A DNA stretch of 64,000 nt. Origin: Granulicella sp. L56 (GTDB lineage Bacteria; Acidobacteriota; Terriglobia; Terriglobales; Acidobacteriaceae). Where the stretch lies: positions 2,066,438 to 2,130,437 of the forward strand of contig NZ_LMUS01000006.1 of assembly GCF_009765835.1 (NCBI RefSeq). Direction: 5' to 3'. This document shows, one piece after another, positions 47,189-54,377 of this stretch (the stretch's first letter is position 1; every line of letters begins with the position of its first letter). The notes beneath the pieces were generated by a model, which saw only the letters and a list, made by a program, of their open reading frames with translations, was not told where the DNA came from and searched no databases. A program made the translations under genes and the position numbers.

Positions 47189-47219
47189 GAATACTTTAGA
47201 CTGTGGCACTTTAGTATTC
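47189..47219. promoter_or_regulatory. Candidate C-box operator
   Basis: Inverted repeat GAATACT (47189-47195) / AGTATTC (47213-47219) around GACTGTGG, with a direct repeat ACTTTAG at 47193 and 47208. This tandem-symmetry design with a central GTGG-like spacer resembles C-boxes bound by controller proteins of restriction-modification systems. It ends 5 bp before the TTG start of the controller gene. Confidence 0.6.
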
Positions 47220-47224
47220 AAGAC

Positions 47225-47473
47225 TTGAAGATTTTAGTTGTGAAAACTCACAATATATCTTTAGGCTCCGTCATTGCTTCGCTGCGGAACAAATCACATA
47301 TCTCACAAGAAGAACTGGCAGCGCGAGCTGGGGTTCACCGCACTTACATCAGCCAGCTTGAACGCGACCTAAAATCGCCCACAGTCGATACACTCAAGAA
47401 CATCGCGCTTGCTTTAGGTATAAAAACCAGCCGCTTGATTCGACTCACCGAGGGAAACCCCGATGAGTTATAG
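47225..47473 (+). CDS. Controller (C) protein of a restriction-modification system, XRE-type
   Basis: An 82-residue helix-turn-helix regulator. LGSVIASLRNKSHISQEELA with ARAGVHRTYISQLERDLKSP is a classic Cro/C1 domain of the size of C proteins; such proteins dimerise on C-boxes and switch their own and the nuclease gene on with delay after entry into a new host. The listed start is TTG; GTG at 47240 would also fit and could be leaderless. A candidate C-box lies immediately upstream. The gene overlaps the nuclease frame by 11 bp, so both are translated from one message. More AT-rich than gyrA and the genes after it. Confidence 0.85.
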   Translation: MKILVVKTHNISLGSVIASLRNKSHISQEELAARAGVHRTYISQLERDLKSPTVDTLKNIALALGIKTSRLIRLTEGNPDEL

Positions 47474-47969
47474 GATGAAGAAGGCATTTGCAACTGAGTG
47501 CGGATTCGCTGTGAATGCAGCAGATGTACTCCATGCTACTGAATTGACAAATAATATTTTGGCAGCTCTGCCTGCGTCGCTCTTTAGAAGTATAGATTTC
47601 AAAACCAGCAGCTCTATTATAGGCGCGGTATTTTGCGAACACTTGGCTGATAGGGTCAACGCTATCGTCAATCCGATCGAAAAAGGCCACCCCGATATTC
47701 TGCCACTCACTGCTGCCAAAGCCCCAGAAGCCGCTTTACGAAACTATCCTTGCGGATTGGAAGTTAAGAGTACTATTGGCAACATAACCAAAGGAGCAAA
47801 CCTGCGAGCGGGTGTAAAGAGAGTTGCACATATAGAAGGGATCACCTGGCAAGCCCATCATCGAGATGTGAAAGCACTCATGGGGCTAAGCTGGGACTTC
47901 ATACAGCAACACGAGGCATTCTACTATCCAGGTATCACCGGCGTTTTTTTTTACGAACAATTTGTGTGA
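47463..47969 (+). CDS. Putative type II restriction endonuclease, frame ended by a T9 tract
   Basis: A 168-residue protein following the controller gene (ATG 47463 or 47475). HPDILPLTA and YPCGLEVKSTIG supply the spaced PD and E-x-K residues of a PD-(D/E)xK nuclease core; KRVAHIEGITWQAHHRD and LMGLSWDF follow. I cannot name the specificity. At nine consecutive T (47944-47952) the frame runs into TGA at 47967. With one T fewer it would continue as LCEDDWGQISGTTGRN, then WILLWEEDEYIQMFENCF, to a TGA at 48145-48147, giving 227 residues and ending exactly beside the methylase stop at 48148. The extension reads like genuine protein, so the intact gene is probably 47463-48147 and the present copy shifted. 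Nuclease assignment rests on motifs and gene context. Confidence 0.7.
   Translation: MSYRMKKAFATECGFAVNAADVLHATELTNNILAALPASLFRSIDFKTSSSIIGAVFCEHLADRVNAIVNPIEKGHPDILPLTAAKAPEAALRNYPCGLEVKSTIGNITKGANLRAGVKRVAHIEGITWQAHHRDVKALMGLSWDFIQQHEAFYYPGITGVFFYEQFV
47944..47952 (+). other. Nine-T homopolymer, possible phase-variation tract
   Basis: Uninterrupted T9 in the coding strand near the 3' end of the putative nuclease. Loss of one T (or gain of two) joins the two frames. Such tracts mutate by slipped-strand mispairing; they are also prone to sequencing error. Confidence 0.75.
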
Positions 47970-48147
47970 AGACGATTGGGGACAGATAAGTGGCACAACA
48001 GGCCGAAATACAAAAGTGTCCGGAATGAAGGCGTCAGGAAAAACAAAGATGGGAACCGGCTGGATTCTTCTGTGGGAGGAGGATGAATATATACAAATGT
48101 TTGAGAATTGTTTTCCGGGAACTCTACACAACAATTTATTTAATTGA

Positions 48148-48834
48148 TCAATAAGAGAAATTTAATTGCGAGAGTTCTGAGCCAGAACCGTAATACACAA
48201 CCTCTTTGCTTCTCTTTCCAGCCACCCCAGGTAAATCTAGTAATCGATTGAAAGGCAAATAATCTCCGAACGCACCTTCGCAGAATATTAGCTGACCTTT
48301 CCGCTGTAAAGCCCATCCAGCGAGCGCCTCATAATTCAGATCAGAACTGCCGTGAGCATACCCCTGCCCTGGTTCAGATTTGTACGGAGGGTCAATAAAC
48401 CACGTAGCCTTTATATCCGGAGCCGCCGTGAAATCGGCCTCTATAATTTTCCAGTGTTTCACTTTATGGATCGAAGCGGCCATTACCCGTTTGCTTATTT
48501 CCCAGTTACGTTCCAAGACCGGTGTCACTTTGATGCATTTGTACTTAAATGCCATTTTTGTTGCAGCATGGACGATATGCAGAAATTCAGTACTTCTTTC
48601 GCCGACCTTTAAGTCTGGCAGCGCGAGAATCTGCTCTGGGGTAGCTGATTCAATGAGCCAGCGCCATATTTCAGCAACCTTGTGATCTCTTTCCACAAGA
48701 ATAACTTTTTTCATCCAGTGGGAAGAGTGCAGCGCATAGGCCGCCGCACCGGCAAACGGTTCGATGATCGTGTCATACTTCGGGGTTGCATAGTGGCGCG
48801 CGATTTGTTTCTTGCGACCGTAATAATAAAACAC
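48148..48834 (-). CDS. DNA N6-adenine methyltransferase (D12 class)
   Basis: A 228-residue methylase convergent to the nuclease. The AdoMet-binding motif is IIEPFAGAAAYALHSSHW and the catalytic motif is TWFIDPPYKS (DPPY), the layout of the Dam/D12 alpha group; N-terminal FYYYGRKKQIARHYATPKYD also fits. It should protect host DNA from the partner endonuclease by methylating adenine in an unknown site. The start is GTG (48832-48834). Its TGA starts at the base after the end of the extended nuclease frame, a zero-gap tail-to-tail arrangement. It has its own upstream region, so it can be expressed before the nuclease. AT-rich like the controller and nuclease genes. Confidence 0.88.
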   Translation of the reverse strand: MFYYYGRKKQIARHYATPKYDTIIEPFAGAAAYALHSSHWMKKVILVERDHKVAEIWRWLIESATPEQILALPDLKVGERSTEFLHIVHAATKMAFKYKCIKVTPVLERNWEISKRVMAASIHKVKHWKIIEADFTAAPDIKATWFIDPPYKSEPGQGYAHGSSDLNYEALAGWALQRKGQLIFCEGAFGDYLPFNRLLDLPGVAGKRSKEVVYYGSGSELSQLNFSY

Positions 48835-49037
48835 TTATCTCACAGCCTCTCTGAATACTATAGCATTCAACGCTAGTTCACGGCATCACTTCCAAAGTTC
48901 TTCTTATGGCTTCTCTGACTCCCCCAGCATCCGCTCCCTCAGAATCAGACTAGCCGACAAACAACTAGATACAAAGTGGGTCTCGACCCCGCCGGAAGGT
49001 AGACAGTCGAGCTACGAAACAGGCGGCGGCTGGGTGC

Positions 49038-49063
49038 CCCATATCTCGATTTTGAGATGTGGG
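49038..49063. repeat. Small hairpin repeat beside the restriction-modification block
   Basis: CCCATATCTC-GATTTT-GAGATGTGGG, a 10-bp stem with one G-T pair, flanked by GGTGC and GCATTCGC. It resembles a further type of short scattered palindrome. The rest of 48841-49081 shows no gene. Confidence 0.55.
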
Positions 49064-49081
49064 CATTCGCGCAACCACGCA

Positions 49082-49660
49082 CTAACTCACCGGCGACAGC
49101 AAAACATCATTCGCCACATAGGCATGCAGCGGATCACCCGCGTTGATCTCCACATTCTTGCCATGCTTGACATGGCCAAACGGGGAAGACAGCGCTCCTC
49201 TGATCCCGCCCTCATCTTCTTTGCCCTTGGTCTGGCGCAGCTTGATCTTGTTGTCGCCCGCCTTCAGGTAGTCGAGCCGGATCTCCAACTGCCCCGACTT
49301 GCCCATCATCCCCGACTTATGCGCCTTGGTCACCACGCCATACGCGCTGCTGCCTGCCTTCGCCACCACAACGTCCCCAACCTTCAAGTCCTTCACCAGC
49401 GTCAGCGCCACCGGGTCGCCCTCGAACGACGTCGACGAGCTCAGGTCCTGCGCGAACTGCAGCTCGACATCCGTCCCCTCGGCCAGCGTGTACGTGTCCT
49501 TGCGCGAAGGTTCAGTCGCAGCCTCACCCGCAGCAGCGGGAGCAGTCGCCGGACTCGCAACCGGATTCGTCGCCGGATTGGCAGCCGGAGACTCCTGACC
49601 CAACGCAACCTGACCAAGTACAACGATTAAAACCAGCGAACCAGCAAGCATCGGCCTCAT
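49082..49660 (-). CDS. Exported protein of unknown function
   Basis: A 192-residue protein with a signal peptide (LAGSLVLIVVLGQVALGQ), an Ala/Pro/Thr-rich spacer (about 25-50) and a compact C-terminal beta domain. That domain contains TYTLAEGTDVELQFAQDLSS, VGDVVVAKAGSSAYGVVTKA and LEIRLDYLKAGDNKIKLRQT. The pattern recalls small soluble domains that control surface or pilus-associated components, but I cannot name a family. A strong GGGAGG lies 5 bp before the ATG. It is monocistronic. Confidence 0.75.
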   Translation of the reverse strand: MRPMLAGSLVLIVVLGQVALGQESPAANPATNPVASPATAPAAAGEAATEPSRKDTYTLAEGTDVELQFAQDLSSSTSFEGDPVALTLVKDLKVGDVVVAKAGSSAYGVVTKAHKSGMMGKSGQLEIRLDYLKAGDNKIKLRQTKGKEDEGGIRGALSSPFGHVKHGKNVEINAGDPLHAYVANDVLLSPVS

Positions 49661-50083
49661 AGAAACCTCCCAGGGAAACTAAATCAGAAACGCCCAACCG
49701 TACCCTAACCTCAGTAGCGAGACAAGGGAATTTGCAGCCGACTTCCATCGGGTGAACAAATCTTGTCAAGCCCTAAACACCCTCATCTAACGCACCATCA
49801 ACAACATAGCGATTGCAGATGAGTTTCCCTCCATTCGCTACAATTAACTTAGGCCCCAAATACCAAGTTTCCGCATAAATTCGGGCCTTCTCCTTTGGAA
49901 TCAAGACTTTGCCGAAAGGTTGCATTGCGGGTCTAATAAAATCAATACTTTACAAGGCAAGTCCAGACCTAAGTCAAAAAAGAATGAAGACTTTGAGACT
50001 AAAGTACCCCCAGGGGGAGGGGGTACCTTGGACGCCCGCGAAAAAATCCGGACGCGGCCAACCGAACCCGCATCTAACCCCGC
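49661..50083. other. 423-bp gap with a GC-clamp palindrome
   Basis: Mixed composition, no convincing gene. GTACCCCC-AGGGGGA-GGGGGTAC (50004-50026) is a perfect 8-bp palindrome preceded by GAAGACTTTGAGACTAAA. A related G-rich string GGGGAGGGGGAGGTACC occurs at 8005-8021, and GAAGACTTTAGTACTTAAAT at 12536-12555, suggesting a further repeat type. Promoters for the two flanking genes must lie here but I could not fix them. Confidence 0.55.
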
Positions 50084-50452
50084 ATGATGAAGATACGAAA
50101 AGCTATACTCATCGCCCCTCTCATGCTGGCCACGAGTTTTCTCCCCGTGACCGCCAGCGCCCAGTATCGAAATCAGAATTCCAACTTCAATAACGGAGTG
50201 CGCAACGGCGGTCGCGGCGGCCATTACAACGACAACCGCCGCTACGACAATCGCAATCAGGGCGGAATCGGGCCAGGAAAAGGCGCCCTCATCGGCGCAG
50301 GCGGCGGAGCACTTCTCGGCGCCGTCTTCGGCGGCGGTCTCAAAGGAACCATCATCGGCGGCGCAGCCGGAGCTGGCATCGGTGCAGTCGTCGGCCAGGC
50401 AGCACAGAGCAAGCGCGACAACAACCGCTACGACCACCATCACCGCCGCTAG
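50084..50452 (+). CDS. Exported glycine-zipper protein
   Basis: A 122-residue protein with a signal peptide (ILIAPLMLATSFLPVTASAQ), an Asn/Arg/Gly-rich mature N-terminus and a glycine-zipper core (GALIGAGGGALLGAVFGGGL and IIGGAAGAGIGAVVGQAAQ) typical of outer-membrane-associated small proteins. The tail is His/Arg-rich. ATG 50087 is an equally good start. The next gene begins 33 bp later on the same strand, so they probably share a transcript. No enzymatic role is expected. Confidence 0.8.
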   Translation: MMKIRKAILIAPLMLATSFLPVTASAQYRNQNSNFNNGVRNGGRGGHYNDNRRYDNRNQGGIGPGKGALIGAGGGALLGAVFGGGLKGTIIGGAAGAGIGAVVGQAAQSKRDNNRYDHHHRR

Positions 50453-50485
50453 CCTCCACCTTCAGCAAGAAAGGGAACTCGACCC

Positions 50486-50971
50486 ATGAAGACCGTGAAT
50501 AAGATGAAGACGATGATCTCGAAGCCGCTCCCCGCCTGCCTCACCCTCGCCGCCGCGCTTCTGCTCACCGCTGGCTGCAACCCCAAGACGCCAGCCCCAA
50601 CCACCGAAACGCCAGCCGCTACGACAACGCAGAGCGCCGCACCCGGACAGTCGCCGGCGACCATCACGCCTGACGCCGATCAGGCATCGCAGACTCACCC
50701 CTGGACCGACCAGCAGATTCTCACCTGCACCGTTTCGCAGTGCTGGCACCTCGCCAACAAGAGCGAAGATACCTTCTTCGACATCGTTCAGCAGTTAGCT
50801 GCCATCTCCGCTCAGAACCGTTCTCTCACCTTGCCGCAGACCGAAGCCGCTGGCCAGCAGGTCGGTAACGACATTAAGACCCAGGCCAAAGCTGACCACG
50901 ATCAGCTTCTCTACTCCATCGTCGACGCCGCCGTCCGCAAGGTCGGCCAACCCGCTGCCGCCACAAAGTAG
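50486..50971 (+). CDS. Small lipoprotein of unknown function
   Basis: A 161-residue lipoprotein: signal peptide with lipobox LLTAGC (Cys about 31), then a Thr/Pro/Ala-rich tether (to about 70) and a helical domain with two cysteines (ILTCTVSQCWHLANKSEDTF), which could form a disulfide. The C-terminal half is a long helix (FFDIVQQLAAISAQNRSLTL). No family recognised. AAGGGA precedes the ATG. It is the last gene before a strong terminator and follows the glycine-zipper gene. Confidence 0.78.
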   Translation: MKTVNKMKTMISKPLPACLTLAAALLLTAGCNPKTPAPTTETPAATTTQSAAPGQSPATITPDADQASQTHPWTDQQILTCTVSQCWHLANKSEDTFFDIVQQLAAISAQNRSLTLPQTEAAGQQVGNDIKTQAKADHDQLLYSIVDAAVRKVGQPAAATK

Positions 50972-50982
50972 ATACTCAAAAG

Positions 50983-51018
50983 AAGAAAGCGTCCCCGCAG
51001 AACCGGGGACGCTTTCTT
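50983..51018. terminator. Bidirectional intrinsic terminator
   Basis: Perfect 15-bp stem AAGAAAGCGTCCCCG / CGGGGACGCTTTCTT with loop CAGAAC, placed between the convergent lipoprotein and yegP genes. Confidence 0.9.
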
Positions 51019-51043
51019 CCTTAACTTGTAAATCGATACGTCT

Positions 51044-51379
51044 CTAAATGGCTAAATCTTCCAAAGCAGCCGTCTCGGCATTGGCTTTGACGGATGCAAT
51101 CCCCTCATCCCGTGCTGCATTCGACGAATAGCCCTGGCTCGTCCCGATCACCTGATGGTTTGCTGCCTTCAGGTTGAACATCGCATGGCCGCCATGCTGC
51201 TCTTTCCGTTCATAGTGCGCATCGTTGCCGGCATTTTTCCGCACCGACGCGATCCCGTTCTCCGCCGAAGCCTTGGCGACGTACATCTCGCTGGTTAAAA
51301 TCACCTGGCCGTTTCCAGCCTCCAGCACAAAGTAGAACTGTCCATCTTTCGCTGTCTTGAGCACAAACTTACCTGCCAT
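51044..51379 (-). CDS. yegP: YegP family protein (two DUF1508 repeats)
   Basis: A 111-residue soluble protein made of two similar repeats: GKFVLKTAKDGQFYFVLEAG with NGQVILTSEMYVAKASAENG, and HAMFNLKAANHQVIGTSQGY with SSNAARDEGIASVKANAE. Each repeat has the aromatic and F-x-L-K-A-N-pattern typical of DUF1508. Function is not established. It precedes, on the same strand, an NRAMP-related transporter gene whose stop is 80 bp upstream. Length fits the two-repeat form found in Escherichia coli. Confidence 0.92.
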   Translation of the reverse strand: MAGKFVLKTAKDGQFYFVLEAGNGQVILTSEMYVAKASAENGIASVRKNAGNDAHYERKEQHGGHAMFNLKAANHQVIGTSQGYSSNAARDEGIASVKANAETAALEDLAI

Positions 51380-51459
51380 CGTGTCTCCTTACCCTTGAGA
51401 TTGACGTTCGCAGCCAGGCCGTCCGGCCACGCGCCCATTGTACAAGTTCAGCGCTGCGC

Positions 51460-52797
51460 TTATCTCCCTAAATGCTGGGATATCAGCGTATATAGCAGAG
51501 CGATCGCAGACAGCCCCATCACGCCAAAGGTCATCCAGACAAAGCCCCGCGACAGCCCACCACCGCGTTCCTCTCCCAAGATCTCGGTGCTGCCGTTGAT
51601 CTTCGCAATCAAATACAGCAGAGGCACCGCAGCGATTCCGTTGAAGACTGCAGTGAAGACCAGCGCCTTCATTGGATCGATGCCGATGAAATTCAGCAGC
51701 AGCCCTATCAGCATCGACACGATGATGACGCCATAGAATCCACGCGCCTTCTTGAACTTCCTCGATAGCCCTTCCTTCCAGCCAAAAGCCTCCGCCAGCG
51801 CATAAGCAGCGGAGCCCGCGAGCACAGGAATCCCCAGCAATCCCAGCCCGATGATGCCGACTGCGAACACGTCCTTCGCCACCTGCCCGGAGTTGGGAAA
51901 CGATCGCACCAGCGGTTCCAGCGCCTTGGCTGCATCGGCCGCCGTATTGATCGTCGTCGTCCCATGCTTGAAGAGCACCGTCGCCGTCGTGATGATGATG
52001 AACCACTGTGCAAGCTCCGCCGACGCCATGCCGATCAGCGTGTCGATCCGCATGTCCCGAAGGAATCTTCGCGGCAGCCGTGGTTTGCCATCGCGGTCCG
52101 ATCTCATCCCTACGGCACGCTCTTCTTCCACCTCTTCCGAGGCCTGCCAGAAGAACATGTACGGCGAGATCGATGTTCCAAAGACGCCCGTAATGATGAA
52201 GAAGAAGGCAAACGTAAGCTCGATATGCGGCACCACCGTCGCATACAGAATCTGCTTCCACGGCTGCTTCACGATAAGGGCCGTTGCCGGGTAGGAGAAC
52301 AGCGCCAGTGCCAGCCACTTCAACACATTGGCATAGGTCTTATAGGTAATCAGAACCTCCGACACCACCAGCAGAGCGGTGGTCGCGACCGCCAGCAGCC
52401 AGAACGGCACATTCACCACCAATTGACCTGCTGCTGCGACTGCGCCGATATCGGCCCCGATATTGATCGTGTTGGCAACAGCCACCAGCACCACAACCCC
52501 GATCAGGATCTTGCGTGAATAGTGCTCCTTGATAACTCCGGCAAGCCCTTTGCCTGTCACCGCACCGATGCGTGCGCACGTCTCCTGAACCGCGAGCAGA
52601 AGCGGTATCTGGTAGAGCGCCGTCCAGAGCTGACCGAATCCAAACTGAGCGCCCGTCTGCGAGTAGGTAGCAATGCCGGAGGGATCATCATCCGCCGCAC
52701 CCGTAATCACGCCGGGGCCAAGAATTTTGAAAAACCCAAGGACTTTCTGCTTCACCGAGCTCTTTTTCTTCGGCTCCTGCTGAACGATCGAGACCAT
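51460..52797 (-). CDS. NRAMP-family divalent metal transporter with NRMT-type (magnesium) signature
   Basis: A 445-residue membrane protein with about 11-12 hydrophobic segments. The first-helix motif of NRAMP manganese/iron transporters, DPGN, is here DPSG (GAADDDPSGIATYS, about 36-46), and the sixth-helix motif MPH is replaced by SPY (TSISPYMFFWQASEE). These replacements are the mark of NRAMP-related magnesium transporters, which lack the methionine that selects soft transition metals. A basic loop (RSDRDGKPRLPRRFLRD) lies between the halves. Start 52797 is selected because AGGGGATGAG is directly upstream; 52830 would add an unlikely segment. It is divergent from a CHAD-domain gene. Confidence 0.85.
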   Translation of the reverse strand: MVSIVQQEPKKKSSVKQKVLGFFKILGPGVITGAADDDPSGIATYSQTGAQFGFGQLWTALYQIPLLLAVQETCARIGAVTGKGLAGVIKEHYSRKILIGVVVLVAVANTINIGADIGAVAAAGQLVVNVPFWLLAVATTALLVVSEVLITYKTYANVLKWLALALFSYPATALIVKQPWKQILYATVVPHIELTFAFFFIITGVFGTSISPYMFFWQASEEVEEERAVGMRSDRDGKPRLPRRFLRDMRIDTLIGMASAELAQWFIIITTATVLFKHGTTTINTAADAAKALEPLVRSFPNSGQVAKDVFAVGIIGLGLLGIPVLAGSAAYALAEAFGWKEGLSRKFKKARGFYGVIIVSMLIGLLLNFIGIDPMKALVFTAVFNGIAAVPLLYLIAKINGSTEILGEERGGGLSRGFVWMTFGVMGLSAIALLYTLISQHLGR

Positions 52798-52932
52798 CTC
52801 ATCCCCTGTTTCTGTCCACCGAAGTGGCACAAGTCTATCTCACCCAAACCTTAATGTCGGTCGCTCCCCGTGCGACGGATACACACTCCTTGGATGCCGA
52901 TTCCCGCACGATCCTGCAAGCATCCAATCCAC

Positions 52933-53721
52933 ATGGCCGCCGCCGCTCATCCCGTTCGCACCCTGCGCGAGCTGATCACCTCGCTTGAAGCTGCCATCAC
53001 CCTTACGCTCGCCGATCCCAAACCTCGCCCCGTCCACCATCTCCGCACCAGCACTCGCCGCATCGAGGCGCAGCTCGAACTGCTTGCGCTCCTGCCCGAT
53101 CTTCCCAGGCACGACAAGCCAGCAAGAAAGGCGCGGAAGCGGCTTCGCAAGCTGCGCCGCGCCGCCGGACGCGTCCGCGATCTTGACGTGCAGCGCGATC
53201 TCATCCAATCCAAATCCGGCGAAGCTGACCAGCTCCGCAGCCTGTTCAAGCAACAGCGCGAGCAGGCCGCCGAAAAACTCCTCATCACGATTCACAAGCA
53301 CCAGGCCAAACTTGCCCGCGCTCTCGAGGTAACGTTAGAGGCCCTCGCTCCCGCCGAATCCCTCACTCTCTCCGCCGAACATTTAGCTACGCTCGCACTC
53401 GACTGGTACGCCCACAACGCTCCCACCACCGCGAAGCAGAACCATCGCCAGCTCCACGGCATTCGCAAAGCTGCCAAACTCGCCCGCTATATCTCAGAGT
53501 CGGTGGCCTCGACCGCCACCCGCAGCCTCGCCCGCACCTTCGAGTCGCTCCAGCAATCCGGAGGCGACTGGCACGATTGGCTCACCCTCTCCGATATCGC
53601 CCACCAAGAACTCGGCGACTCATCGCGCCTCGCCCAGAACTTCACTCGACGCTGCGAAAGATCGCTGGCCAAATATCAGAGCCATCTGAGATCGCTTCCC
53701 AAAAAACTCCCCAGCTCATAG
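52933..53721 (+). CDS. CHAD domain protein
   Basis: A 262-residue all-helical protein with conserved histidines and many basic side chains: PVHHLRTSTRRIEAQLELLA near the N-terminus, LRKLRRAAGRVRDLDVQRDL, and HGIRKAAKLARYISESV in the second half. CHAD domains bind inorganic polyphosphate and often occur in polyphosphate granules. No CYTH domain or ppk gene is linked here. The ATG at 52933 gives the usual CHAD start; the frame is open upstream to 52870. Confidence 0.88.
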   Translation: MAAAAHPVRTLRELITSLEAAITLTLADPKPRPVHHLRTSTRRIEAQLELLALLPDLPRHDKPARKARKRLRKLRRAAGRVRDLDVQRDLIQSKSGEADQLRSLFKQQREQAAEKLLITIHKHQAKLARALEVTLEALAPAESLTLSAEHLATLALDWYAHNAPTTAKQNHRQLHGIRKAAKLARYISESVASTATRSLARTFESLQQSGGDWHDWLTLSDIAHQELGDSSRLAQNFTRRCERSLAKYQSHLRSLPKKLPSS

Positions 53722-53762
53722 CCGTTGCCATTGCTCTTGCTTTTTCTCGATAACCACAACTG

Positions 53763-53814
53763 CACGTCATCTCGACCGGAGCGCAGCGGAGTGGAGAGAC
53801 CCCTGTATTTGCCT
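53763..53814. repeat. Intergenic repeat, full copy
   Basis: CACGTCATCTCGACCGGAGC, then GCAGCGGAGTGGAGAGACCC and CTGTATTTGCC; no head copy. Placed between convergent genes. Confidence 0.92.
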
Positions 53815-53848
53815 TCGTTCGACCGGGGCAATCGCCATCTCAAAAAAA

Positions 53849-54268
53849 CTAATGTCTCGCCGCGTCTTCAGGCATAATCGCTCCCGCCTTCACCCACTGC
53901 GTGATCGTCGCGATATCCGCGTCCGAAATCTTCGGCGACTTCGGCGGCATCGGCATCGGGTCGTTGGCTGGACCCTCATGCCGGATCAGCCTGACCAGCA
54001 GGCTCTTCGCCGGATCGCCCGGAACCAGAACCGAGCCATCGTGGCCGCCCTTCAACATTCCCGCTCGTGTCGCGAGATTCAACCCGCCTCGATGGTTAAA
54101 TCCGCCATGGCAGCGGTAGCAATGTTCTCTGAGGATCGGCTGCACTCGCGTCGTATAAAACTGCGTCGTCGCTGCCTCATTCGGCGCTGCCTGCACTGTC
54201 CCAGTCCGCAATGCCCACCCCAGCAAGGCAACTCCAGCCATCCCACAGCCCACCAGCAACTTCCGCAT
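53849..54268 (-). CDS. Exported c-type cytochrome (planctomycete-cytochrome-C-like)
   Basis: A 139-residue protein with a signal peptide (LLVGCGMAGVALLGWALRTG) and one haem-binding motif (EHCYRCHGGFNHRGGLNLA). The later part, PGDPAKSLLVRLIRHEG and PKISDADIATITQWVKAGA, matches the single-haem domain often found in front of DUF1549/1553 proteins; here it stands alone. It could shuttle electrons in the periplasm. The axial Met may be one of those in NDPMPMPPK. No redox partner is encoded nearby. Confidence 0.88.
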   Translation of the reverse strand: MRKLLVGCGMAGVALLGWALRTGTVQAAPNEAATTQFYTTRVQPILREHCYRCHGGFNHRGGLNLATRAGMLKGGHDGSVLVPGDPAKSLLVRLIRHEGPANDPMPMPPKSPKISDADIATITQWVKAGAIMPEDAARH

Positions 54269-54377
54269 CCATGCTCCCTAGTTACTGATGAGTATACGGA
54301 ACCCACCTGATTACTTACACTATGACTAGAGACTCTCTAAGGTAGGAATTGCTCTGACGTTCCGCGCCTCTCAAAAC

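Noticed and set aside
47137-49081. Restriction-modification block considered as part of a prophage or integron
   Set aside because: No integrase, structural or attachment-site sequence is visible at its edges.
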